DNA from: a virus
Direction: 5' to 3' (one strand)
IMG/VR virus record: IMGVR_UViG_3300009790_000009
Location: 1 to 61,374 of that record
DNA: 61,374 nucleotides
Below, piece by piece: positions 54,253-61,185 of the stretch. How positions within the stretch are numbered: position 1 is the stretch's first letter; every line of letters begins with the position of its first letter. A program made the translations under genes and the position numbers. The notes under the pieces were generated by a model that saw only the letters and a list, made by a program, of their open reading frames with translations, was not told the DNA's origin and did not search any database.

Positions 54253-54805
54253 TAAAACAACAATTCTTAATGATGATGAAGTAAAATATCTACGAGATGA
54301 ATTATTACCATCATTAGAAGTTACTAGGCTTCGAAGATACTATAACTTATTCTATTGTGATAAGATAGGTATACCTCAAGGCATCCCAGAATTTAAAGCA
54401 ATATCAGAAAAACTTTTAAACGGCGCAGGTGATAGTACAGGCGTATACTCTCATTACTTTATGAGATATAAGCACCCATCTTTCGTTAGAAGACATGCTG
54501 ATAATGCAGATGAAGTCTCTAACACTCTAATAACTCTTCTTCAAGAATGTGAAGAAGGTGGTGAAACTATTATATATGGCGTTCATCGTAAAGATGATTA
54601 TCCTTGGGAGGATGACTCAGACGTTAATAGATATAATAAGGGGGATGATTGTATAGACGATCCAATTATTCCATTAGTTATGAAACAAAGTGTAGGTGAA
54701 ACATTAATATATGATCGAGATGTTCTACACGAGGTCGCGCAAGTTCAAAAAGGTGAACGAATAGTCTTGGTCAGCTGGTTTAAAAATGAGCAAAGAAAAA
54801 ATTGA
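54242..54805 (+). CDS. 2OG-Fe(II) oxygenase-like protein
   Basis: A 187-residue protein with the 2OG oxygenase residue set: RRHADNADE (His85, Asp87), CEEGGETIIYG core strands, VLHEVAQV (His163) and GERIVLVSWF (Arg173). An ~35-residue acidic insertion lies between the strands (PWEDDSDVNR). The start appears to be TTG 54242, overlapping queE by 11 bases; no in-frame ATG exists near it. It sits within the deazaguanine-pathway operon, so modification of a base or intermediate is possible but unproven. Confidence 0.75.
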   Translation: MEYSKTTILNDDEVKYLRDELLPSLEVTRLRRYYNLFYCDKIGIPQGIPEFKAISEKLLNGAGDSTGVYSHYFMRYKHPSFVRRHADNADEVSNTLITLLQECEEGGETIIYGVHRKDDYPWEDDSDVNRYNKGDDCIDDPIIPLVMKQSVGETLIYDRDVLHEVAQVQKGERIVLVSWFKNEQRKN

Positions 54806-55256
54806 ATATTCATACGAACAGTTTGAAGAAGGTATCGATAAGATACGTGATAACATTTTAGCACTAGGTAATCCATTTAATAGAATAGTTGGTGTATGTA
54901 GGGGTGGACTTTTCCCTGCAACTAGGTTATCATATATGTTAAAGTTACCTTTGACTACATTATCTTGGTCCCTCAGAGATTACAATTCAGAAAGAGAATC
55001 TTTAGAGTGGTTAGCACAAGACATTAATGCAGGTCAAAAAATATTGTTAGTCGACGATATCATTGATAGCGGAGAAACAATTAATAGTATCCTAGCAGAC
55101 TGGGATGCGAATGTAGGAGGTACATTAGACAGAGAAAATATTTCTATTGCTACATGTATCTATAATATGGACTTAGAGATTACTCCCGATTTTTGGGATC
55201 AAGCAATCTCTAGAAAAGAAGATCAACGATGGGTTGATTTTTGGTGGGAGAAATAA
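54786..55256 (+). CDS. Phosphoribosyltransferase-family protein
   Basis: A 156-residue type-I phosphoribosyltransferase. The PRPP-binding motif is ILLVDDIIDSGET (86-98), with the GVCRGGLFPATRLSYML loop near 36-52. The hood region (TLSWSLRDYNSERE) resembles xanthine/guanine enzymes. It could salvage a purine or a 7-deazapurine base to its nucleotide; its position between queE and queD makes the second possibility interesting. It overlaps the upstream gene by 20 bases and abuts queD. Confidence 0.85.
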   Translation: MSKEKIEYSYEQFEEGIDKIRDNILALGNPFNRIVGVCRGGLFPATRLSYMLKLPLTTLSWSLRDYNSERESLEWLAQDINAGQKILLVDDIIDSGETINSILADWDANVGGTLDRENISIATCIYNMDLEITPDFWDQAISRKEDQRWVDFWWEK

Positions 55257-55712
55257 ATGCATAAGAGTACAAAAACATATGGACATCATGAAGGACTATC
55301 ATGTGTCTTTAGACAACCTAATGCAGATCATTCTCATTGCAGCTTATTACATGGATATGCTTTATCCTTTAGGTTTGAATTTGGTTGCAATGAATTAGAT
55401 GAAAGAAACTGGGTTGTAGATTTTGGCGGTCTTAAAGAATTGAAGCAATGGTTAAAGGATAGCTTTGATCATAAAACTGTCTTAGATACTGCGGATCCAA
55501 AGAAAGGACTTATAGAAGCACTAGTGCCTGAAGGCATTGCTGAAGTAGTATATTTCGATGGAGTAGGATGTGAGAAGTTTGCAGAACATGCTTTAAAGAA
55601 AGCTGATGAAATAGTTCAAAGAATAACAGGTGGAAGATGCTATTGTATATCATGTGAAGTATCAGAACATGGTGCAAATAGCGCGATATTTTTAAGAGAA
55701 GATTTCGATTAA
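55257..55712 (+). CDS. queD: 6-carboxytetrahydropterin synthase QueD (PTPS family), HGY variant
   Basis: A 151-residue PTPS/QueD-fold protein. The active-site Cys and zinc region are CSLLHGYALSFRFEF: Cys28 and His32 are placed as expected, but the second His of the usual HGH is Tyr34. FDHKTVLD provides the catalytic Asp/His pair and SCEVSEHGANSAIFL the Glu near the C-terminus. It converts dihydroneopterin triphosphate to 6-carboxytetrahydropterin after FolE. It starts directly after the phosphoribosyltransferase stop. Confidence 0.85.
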   Translation: MHKSTKTYGHHEGLSCVFRQPNADHSHCSLLHGYALSFRFEFGCNELDERNWVVDFGGLKELKQWLKDSFDHKTVLDTADPKKGLIEALVPEGIAEVVYFDGVGCEKFAEHALKKADEIVQRITGGRCYCISCEVSEHGANSAIFLREDFD

Positions 55713-55717
55713 ACCTG

Positions 55718-55746
55718 TTGCATTATAATACATTCTGTGTTATAAT
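55718..55746 (+). promoter_or_regulatory. sigma70-like promoter TTGCAT-N17-TATAAT, leaderless geometry
   Basis: TTGCAT (55718-55723) and TATAAT (55741-55746), spacer 17. TATAATATATTATATGA leads directly into the ATG at 55754. The layout is almost identical to the promoter at 46101. Confidence 0.85.
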
Positions 55747-55753
55747 ATATTAT

Positions 55754-56176
55754 ATGAGTGTGAATAAGTTTAGTATTGATTGGCAGATTTGTAGGGTGAG
55801 AGCTCGTAGTATAAAAGATGTCGACAATAAAATTAAGTTTGTGATTAGTTTTCTAGAGACTTATAGATCTAAAGAAAATGTAGAACGCGTGCTTAATTGG
55901 CTAAAGATGACGCGAGTCGGTTATAAAGACGAAGCGATCAGAAAGAAATTCGATAGAGTTATAGATGATGTTAAAGTGACAGGTCTAGACTATTTCGAGA
56001 AAGATAATGTAAATGATCTAAGTTGTGTATCTGATGAAGATATAGAAATGGTATTAAAAGATCTGAATAAAAGAAAATATGGATTTCAGTTTAATAAAGT
56101 ACCAAAAGATCATGTTAAATTTGTTTCAGCTTTAGAGGCTGAATTGGAGATCAGAAATGATAGTAAATGTTGGTGA
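55754..56176 (+). CDS. Unknown early protein
   Basis: A 140-residue charged, mostly helical protein (SIDWQICRVRARSIKDVDNK; KENVERVLNWLKMTRVGYKD; DEDIEMVLKDLNKRKYGFQF). I do not recognise the family. ATG 55754 is preferred over an upstream in-frame TTG at 55718, because that TTG is inside the -35 element. It is the first gene of the last operon and is probably translated from a leaderless transcript. A regulatory or host-takeover role would fit its position but is a guess. Confidence 0.65.
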   Translation: MSVNKFSIDWQICRVRARSIKDVDNKIKFVISFLETYRSKENVERVLNWLKMTRVGYKDEAIRKKFDRVIDDVKVTGLDYFEKDNVNDLSCVSDEDIEMVLKDLNKRKYGFQFNKVPKDHVKFVSALEAELEIRNDSKCW

Positions 56177-56666
56177 GACATTCCCTTCTTTTGAAATAGA
56201 TGTAGTGAATGCAGACAACGAGATGGTTAAAGAAACCGTCGAACCAGATGGTCAGTGGAAAGTAATATACTTCTATCCTAAAGACTTTACTTTTATATGT
56301 CCAACTGAAATTTCAGATATGGATAAGCTTACAGGAAAAGCAAGAGTTATGGGAATCTCAGGTGATAATGAGTTCTGTAAATTAGCTTGGAAACAATCAA
56401 ACGAATTGATAGGATCTATCAAACATAGTTTGGGTGCAGACACAGGTCTTAATATATCAAGACAAATTGGTGTCGTTAATCCAGAAGCAACAGTATGCCT
56501 AAGAGCTACTTATATTCTAGATGGTGCTAGTAAGGTTAAGCATGTATCAGTAAATGAACTTGACACAGGTAGAAATGCAGATGAAATTCTTAGAACTTTT
56601 GAAGCATTACAAGCTGGCGGTCTTACAGGATGCGCATGGCAGCCTGGTGATGATTTTGTAGCGTAA
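56157..56666 (+). CDS. Peroxiredoxin (AhpC/TSA family)
   Basis: A 169-residue thiol peroxidase. The peroxidatic motif is FYPKDFTFICPTE with Cys48; a C-terminal GCAWQPG provides a candidate resolving Cys159. It lacks the longer C-terminus of typical two-Cys PrxI enzymes, resembling shorter AhpC-type proteins. It would reduce hydroperoxides during infection. It overlaps the upstream gene by 20 bases and the next by one. Confidence 0.92.
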   Translation: MIVNVGETFPSFEIDVVNADNEMVKETVEPDGQWKVIYFYPKDFTFICPTEISDMDKLTGKARVMGISGDNEFCKLAWKQSNELIGSIKHSLGADTGLNISRQIGVVNPEATVCLRATYILDGASKVKHVSVNELDTGRNADEILRTFEALQAGGLTGCAWQPGDDFVA

Positions 56667-57442
56667 TGAATAACACATTAATTAGCGTAGAGCTTCCTAA
56701 ACAATTATTTTATAAACATGATGACTATAATGATTGTGCGTTTGTATTATTGCATAAGTTATTAGAGGATCCTGTTTATGAAGACTTCTATACCAATTAT
56801 AAAGGGTTTAAAATATTAGATAATAGTTGTTACGAATTAGGCGAGTCTATGTCTAATGAAACCTTGGCAGAATGGGTTACAAAAATTAATCCAAATGTTT
56901 TTATCTTACCTGATAAGTTAGGAGATATGGACGTTACTGTTCAAAGATCAATGAATTTCTTAGAACAATATCCCTTCTTTAAAGATAGAGCAATGCCGGT
57001 GGTTCAAGGTAGCACAGTAGATGAATTCTTCCAGTGCTATCAATATTTCAGAGATGAGATTAAGCCTGAGTTTATTGGGATCCCATTTTGTTTTCCTTGG
57101 ATAGAACCTTGGGACGATGGAGAACAACAAGCTCAAGAAAGAGTCAATCTCCTTCATGCACTAGATAAAAATGGAGCTGTAGATAAAACTATCAAGCATC
57201 ATCTATTAGGTACATGGAGAGTTTTTGAATATGAGTTTTATAAAGACTTTGATTGGGTTTATAGTATTGATACTAGTAATCCTATTGCAGCAGCATTCGA
57301 AGGAACAAAGTATGAAGCTCATGGTTTAGATTATAAACCAAAAATTAAGTTTGATGAGTTTTACGAGAAAGAAATTTCCCGTGACATTCTGAATACTTTT
57401 AAGTATAATATGAAAAGATTGAGGAGTATAGTAAATGGCTGA
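56666..57442 (+). CDS. TGT/DpdA-like 7-deazaguanine base-exchange enzyme (probable)
   Basis: A 258-residue TIM-barrel-like protein. The segment order resembles the tRNA-guanine transglycosylase superfamily: LDNSCYELGES (Asp52), NVFILPDKLGD, AMPVVQGSTVDEF (QG at 114-115), EFIGIPFCFPW, HLLGTWR, and VYSIDTSNPIAA with Asp202 as candidate nucleophile. I see no C-terminal Zn-binding CxCxxC motif, which tRNA-acting bacterial TGTs have; DNA-acting DpdA proteins of phages differ from those. With FolE, QueD, QueE, QueC and an amidotransferase nearby, insertion of a preQ0-derived base into phage DNA is the best hypothesis. Confidence 0.6.
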   Translation: MNNTLISVELPKQLFYKHDDYNDCAFVLLHKLLEDPVYEDFYTNYKGFKILDNSCYELGESMSNETLAEWVTKINPNVFILPDKLGDMDVTVQRSMNFLEQYPFFKDRAMPVVQGSTVDEFFQCYQYFRDEIKPEFIGIPFCFPWIEPWDDGEQQAQERVNLLHALDKNGAVDKTIKHHLLGTWRVFEYEFYKDFDWVYSIDTSNPIAAAFEGTKYEAHGLDYKPKIKFDEFYEKEISRDILNTFKYNMKRLRSIVNG

Positions 57443-57686
57443 TAAAATTAATCCACAGCATTATCAAAATAGAAATGATAATCTGCAAGTAATTGATGTG
57501 ATAGAACAATTTAATTTGAACTTTCATAGGGGCAATGTTGTTAAGTATGCTATACGTGCCGGTCGTAAAGACGAACAGGGTTATGAAAACCTTGAGAAGG
57601 CGATTGAAGATCTTGAAAAAGCTAAGTGGTATTTGGATAGACAGATACTTGATTATAGAAATTTAATGGAGAAAAGCGATGATTAA
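57435..57686 (+). CDS. DUF3310 family protein
   Basis: An 83-residue protein with the DUF3310 pattern: INPQHYQNR at the start, VIDVIEQFNLNFHRGNVVKY, and AIRAGRKDEQGYENLEKAIE. The family is common in phages; the fold resembles MazG-like helices and a nucleotide-related role is suspected but not established. It overlaps both neighbours by 8 bases. Confidence 0.85.
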   Translation: MADKINPQHYQNRNDNLQVIDVIEQFNLNFHRGNVVKYAIRAGRKDEQGYENLEKAIEDLEKAKWYLDRQILDYRNLMEKSDD

Positions 57687-58359
57687 TCGTGAGAAGTGTG
57701 ATCCTCTTTTAGGGGAACAAGTATTTGAACATATGGTTGATGTTGGTCTTGAGACACCAACTACTGAATTGGTAAGTGTACCAAGGGAAGATAAGTTAGC
57801 AAGGCTTGAACCTGCTTTGACTGAGTTTGTAGAAACATTAGGTCTAGACCTAGATGATGATTCAATTCAAGATACACCTAGGCGTTTAGCTAAGATGTAT
57901 GTTGATGAACTTACATGGGGATTGAATTATAATAACTTTCCTAAATGTACAAGGATCGAAAATAAAATGAATTATAAGGGATCCTTTGTATTAGAAAGAG
58001 ATGTACAATGTATGTCTTTGTGTGAACACCATTTTGTAACTATTGATGGGTTAGCTAGTATAGCTTATATACCTGATCAATATGTATTAGGGTTATCTAA
58101 GTTAAATAGAATTGCACAATTCTTTAGTAGACGCCCACAAGTTCAAGAAAGATTAACAGAACAAATAGCAGAGGCGATTGCCTTTGTTGCTGGTACAAAC
58201 GATGTAGCAGTAGTAATGAGAGCTAATCATTATTGTGTTAAGTCAAGAGGTATTATGGATGCAAATTCAGATACATTGACAGCCGCCTTTAGAGGTGTGT
58301 TTGAAGACTATGATGGGGCTTTAAGAAAAGAATTCTTATCGTGCTGTAAAAATGGTTGA
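57679..58359 (+). CDS. folE: GTP cyclohydrolase I FolE
   Basis: A 226-residue GTP cyclohydrolase I. Zinc ligands Cys115 and His118 are in SLCEHHFVTIDG and Cys186 in ANHYCVKSRG. Other motifs are DTPRRLAKMYVDEL, GLSKLNRIAQFFSRRPQVQE and EAIAFV. It makes dihydroneopterin triphosphate, the entry substrate for both folate and the QueD-E-C pathway. Co-location with queD, queE and queC points to the deazaguanine use. Confidence 0.96.
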   Translation: MINREKCDPLLGEQVFEHMVDVGLETPTTELVSVPREDKLARLEPALTEFVETLGLDLDDDSIQDTPRRLAKMYVDELTWGLNYNNFPKCTRIENKMNYKGSFVLERDVQCMSLCEHHFVTIDGLASIAYIPDQYVLGLSKLNRIAQFFSRRPQVQERLTEQIAEAIAFVAGTNDVAVVMRANHYCVKSRGIMDANSDTLTAAFRGVFEDYDGALRKEFLSCCKNG

Positions 58360-58501
58360 TAAGATAAAAGAACAAATTGAAATATGCAGATGCAATTGGA
58401 AGACTCTATTTGTAGGAAGCTTCGTAATGCACTTCTTCTTTGACTGGGTTGTCTTAGCAGTAGGTGTTTTAATTGGAATGCATATAGGACACGGACATTA
58501 A
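58352..58501 (+). CDS. 49-residue membrane protein
   Basis: A short ORF overlapping folE by 8 bases and ending one base before the next ATG. A charged N-terminus (MVDKIKEQIEICRCNWK) is followed by a hydrophobic span (VMHFFFDWVVLAVGVLIGMH) and a His-rich end (IGHGH). Function unknown; the tight spacing supports it being real. Confidence 0.6.
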   Translation: MVDKIKEQIEICRCNWKTLFVGSFVMHFFFDWVVLAVGVLIGMHIGHGH

Positions 58502-58502
58502 T

Positions 58503-58697
58503 ATGAGAATATTACATGAATATCAAAACCCCGATAATGAAGGGGTAAGAGCAGAAGTAGTCTTTGATGGTAAAGTCTTTGGTTGTAATTTTTATAATCA
58601 AGGAGTTTTAGTTAAGACAGAAATGTATGAAGGCAAGAGTGAAGCATGGGCAGAGAGCGCAGCTGATAACTATGTGTTGGGAATTAAACTATTGTAA
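58503..58697 (+). CDS. Small unknown protein
   Basis: A 64-residue protein with a probable three-stranded sheet and one helix (VRAEVVFDGKVFGCNFYNQG; KSEAWAESAADNYVLGI). It sits in a run of three small ORFs between folE and queC. No family recognised. Confidence 0.6.
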   Translation: MRILHEYQNPDNEGVRAEVVFDGKVFGCNFYNQGVLVKTEMYEGKSEAWAESAADNYVLGIKLL

Positions 58698-58699
58698 TT

Positions 58700-58828
58700 A
58701 TGACAAGAGCTTGGAGAAAGAAAAATATACAAGGTCGAAGACAGGTTGCTTTAGATAATTTATTAAAGGTTAAAGAACCTAATAAAAGACAATTGAAAGA
58801 AATTGAAACAATACAAAAGAGATTATAA
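58700..58828 (+). CDS. 42-residue basic protein
   Basis: A short ORF from ATG 58700, two bases after the previous stop, ending in a TAATG overlap with queC. The product is strongly basic (TRAWRKKNIQGRRQVALDNL; KRQLKEIETIQKRL) and probably helical. It may bind nucleic acid; this is only compositional. Confidence 0.55.
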   Translation: MTRAWRKKNIQGRRQVALDNLLKVKEPNKRQLKEIETIQKRL

Positions 58829-59592
58829 TGGATTTACAAACGGCTTTAGATAGATTACCAGATACTAATAAGAATGTATTAGCAGTATTGTCTGGAGGAT
58901 TAGATTCCTCTGTAATGACAATGATGTTGGTAAAGAAATATGGCGCTAATGCAGTATCAGCCATTAGTTATGACTACGGACAGAAACAAAGAGTAGAGTT
59001 GGAAAAGGCTTTTGAACTTTGTAATAAGTTAGGTATTTCACATAAGATTTTAAATTTAGATATTTTAGGTGAAATAGCTAGACCGATGTCTGCTAACATA
59101 GGCGGTACAGATATAGCTATGCCTAATATTAAAGACGTTTTAGGGGATCCACAACCCCCGACATATGTTCCTTTTAGGAATTTAATAATGTTGTCTCTAA
59201 CAATGAGTGCAGCAGAAGTGGCAGGTGCAAGTCATGTATTCACAGGACTACAAGTTCATGATGAATATGGATACTGGGATACTAGTCAAAAGTTTGTTGA
59301 TAGTATTAATGCAGTAGCAGCACAAAATAGAACATTTAAAGTAGAAGTCCTTGCTCCTTTTAGTGAGATGAGCAAGCAACAGGAAATTGAATTAGCAATT
59401 GAGATGGATCAATTTGATTTATTGGGTAGTACAATAAGTTGTTATGATCCAGATAATGGTAAGTCTTGTGGCGTATGTCCAACATGTGCAGAAAGAATAA
59501 TGAACTTTATTCGAACAAGAACACAAGATCCAATTGAATATGTAGAAGGATTTGATTGGAGTACTGTAGTATCTAAGTATGAGGTGACATAA
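58828..59592 (+). CDS. queC: 7-cyano-7-deazaguanine (preQ0) synthase QueC
   Basis: A 254-residue ATP-pyrophosphatase-family enzyme. The PP-loop is SGGLDSS (22-28). Zinc ligands are Cys205, Cys214, Cys217 and Cys220 in SCYDPDNGKSCGVCPTCAER. YDYGQKQRVELEKA is also typical. It converts CDG to preQ0 with ATP and ammonia. It is followed after only five bases by a class-II amidotransferase gene; in some phages the two activities are fused (Gat-QueC). Confidence 0.96.
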   Translation: MDLQTALDRLPDTNKNVLAVLSGGLDSSVMTMMLVKKYGANAVSAISYDYGQKQRVELEKAFELCNKLGISHKILNLDILGEIARPMSANIGGTDIAMPNIKDVLGDPQPPTYVPFRNLIMLSLTMSAAEVAGASHVFTGLQVHDEYGYWDTSQKFVDSINAVAAQNRTFKVEVLAPFSEMSKQQEIELAIEMDQFDLLGSTISCYDPDNGKSCGVCPTCAERIMNFIRTRTQDPIEYVEGFDWSTVVSKYEVT

Positions 59593-59597
59593 ATAAT

Positions 59598-60230
59598 ATG
59601 TGCGCTATATTTGGAAGCTACGATCAGGAAAAGCTAGAGGAACTAGCAGAGCTTAATAGTTATAGAGGGCAATTGTCTTATAGTATAAGCGAATTTGACC
59701 CTAAAACCAAACAATTATTCCTGAAGCGAAAGAGTATGGGAGCCTTTAGTCTTGAGCACGTGCAGCTCAATGACGGGATGTATAAAATCGCCCACATCCA
59801 GGCCCCGACCACCGCGGCTTCTGCCACAGCAAGCATTCACCCGAGCGCGCGCAATGAGGACGGTGATCTTCTGTGGCATAACGGTATTCTAAAGGAATCT
59901 TTTGTAGAGCATATGCAAAAGGCCCTAGACTCTGATGAAGAGTGGGACACTGGTCTATTACATGACTGGATCCTAACTGGAAAAGAGTTGAGCGAGGTTG
60001 ATGGAACCTTCGCTTGTGTAAGATGTAATAACTATGATATGAGAATATTTCGAAATGAAATTTCTCCCATGTTTTACGACGGGAACCTAAATATTAGTAG
60101 TACCAAATTTGAGGGATCCCAATCCCTTCCACCCAATAAAATATTTGTTATGGACTTTAATAAACGTGATCTTTTAACAGTATCCACATTTACAACAAAA
60201 GAAAATCCATACTACTTTGGAGATGAATAA
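59598..60230 (+). CDS. Class-II glutamine amidotransferase-like protein (stand-alone Gat)
   Basis: A 210-residue Ntn-type glutamine amidotransferase domain. After Met removal, Cys2 (MCAIFG) would be the nucleophile. SYRGQLSYS, LLWHNGILKES and LSEVDGTFACVR match the usual RGxD, NG and GxFA regions. No synthetase domain is attached. Adjacent to queC, it probably supplies ammonia, as in phage Gat-QueC proteins that lead to amidine-bearing deazaguanine (archaeosine-type) DNA bases. A ~120-base stretch (about 59761-59880) is markedly GC-rich relative to its surroundings. Confidence 0.8.
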   Translation: MCAIFGSYDQEKLEELAELNSYRGQLSYSISEFDPKTKQLFLKRKSMGAFSLEHVQLNDGMYKIAHIQAPTTAASATASIHPSARNEDGDLLWHNGILKESFVEHMQKALDSDEEWDTGLLHDWILTGKELSEVDGTFACVRCNNYDMRIFRNEISPMFYDGNLNISSTKFEGSQSLPPNKIFVMDFNKRDLLTVSTFTTKENPYYFGDE

Positions 60231-60722
60231 GTGATCCACATAGGAAGTAAATTTACTAAGAGCTCTTTAACTAACGTACAGGATGGAGATGTCCAACCTA
60301 ATGCTGTTGATTTAAGAGTTGATAAGATATTTGATATCAAACAAGAAAGATTTTATATCAGTAATGATAAGAAACAACATAGAGGTAGCACAGAGAAGCT
60401 ACTCTCTAGAGAAGGTGAATGGTTTCTGCAACCAGGAGCTTATGAAGTTATCTTTGAAAACATTATTGATGTTGCAGAAGGTGAAGCTGGTTTTGTTATA
60501 ACCAGATCTTCATTAAATAGAAACGGATTATATTTAACTACTGGTCTATATGACAGTGGGTATAATGGAGTTATGGCAGCGGTGTTACATGTGACTACAG
60601 CGCCAGCTGTTATAAAGAAAGGAACAAGACTTGGACAATTCTTATTGTTTAAGTCTGAAACACTATCAATGTATGATGGTGATTATGGGCTCAATAAAGA
60701 GCACGATAAAAAATACGATTAA
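60231..60722 (+). CDS. dCTP deaminase/dUTPase-family protein
   Basis: A 163-residue protein of the Dcd/dUTPase fold. Visible motifs are DVQPNAVDLRVDKI, VITRSSLNRNGLYLTTGLYD, GYNGVMAAVLHV and GTRLGQFLLFK. The RSSLNRNGL block favours dCTP deaminase; such enzymes make dUTP (or dUMP when bifunctional) for thymidylate synthesis and limit uracil in DNA. The start is GTG 60231, immediately after the amidotransferase stop. Confidence 0.82.
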   Translation: MIHIGSKFTKSSLTNVQDGDVQPNAVDLRVDKIFDIKQERFYISNDKKQHRGSTEKLLSREGEWFLQPGAYEVIFENIIDVAEGEAGFVITRSSLNRNGLYLTTGLYDSGYNGVMAAVLHVTTAPAVIKKGTRLGQFLLFKSETLSMYDGDYGLNKEHDKKYD

Positions 60723-60734
60723 TAGGAGTATATT

Positions 60735-61184
60735 ATGTTAGTCAATCCAATTGATTTTGTGAAAGGTGTTAAAGAAGGAACAGGTTATTCAGTTCCAGTT
60801 AACGCTTCAGCAGTTGAAGGATACCAAGGCAATCCATTTGTTATGACAAGTGCTGAAGGTAAAGATTCTCAACTTGATAGAACCACCTACGAACTACAAA
60901 CTATGATAGATCCGGGTGACTTAGAAAAGAAAAGAGAAATTAACCACATGTATCCAGGAGTATATAAATTTACTAGTGATGTTTATTTAGATCTTCCTGA
61001 AGATATGGTTGCAACCTTAGTAGCTAATGAAAGAATGCAAGCTGGTGGTTGTAGTGTTATGGGAACATTCGCACCAGGATTTAAAGGATTAATCTCCGGT
61101 CAACTTAGAGTTGATGGTGGAGAGTTCTTCTTCGAACCGGGTGAAGATGTAGCTGAACTACTAGTACAAAAAGTAGAGGGCTGA
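60735..61184 (+). CDS. Dcd/dUTPase-fold-like protein, possibly degenerate
   Basis: A 149-residue protein with an AGGAG ribosome-binding sequence. The second half (KFTSDVYLDLPEDMVATLVA; CSVMGTFAPGFKGLISGQLR; FEPGEDVAELLVQKVEG) follows the strand order of dUTPase/dCTP deaminase, including the PGFxG element and a final GEDVAELLV strand. However, catalytic Asp/Glu residues are not clearly conserved. It may be a non-catalytic partner of the preceding enzyme, or a separate nucleotide-binding protein. Confidence 0.5.
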   Translation: MLVNPIDFVKGVKEGTGYSVPVNASAVEGYQGNPFVMTSAEGKDSQLDRTTYELQTMIDPGDLEKKREINHMYPGVYKFTSDVYLDLPEDMVATLVANERMQAGGCSVMGTFAPGFKGLISGQLRVDGGEFFFEPGEDVAELLVQKVEG

Positions 61185-61185
61185 T

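Noticed and set aside
59588-59595. CATAAATA before the amidotransferase gene as a late promoter
   Set aside because: It overlaps the queC stop and lies only two bases before the ATG inside a coupled early operon; probably chance TAAATAA-type sequence.
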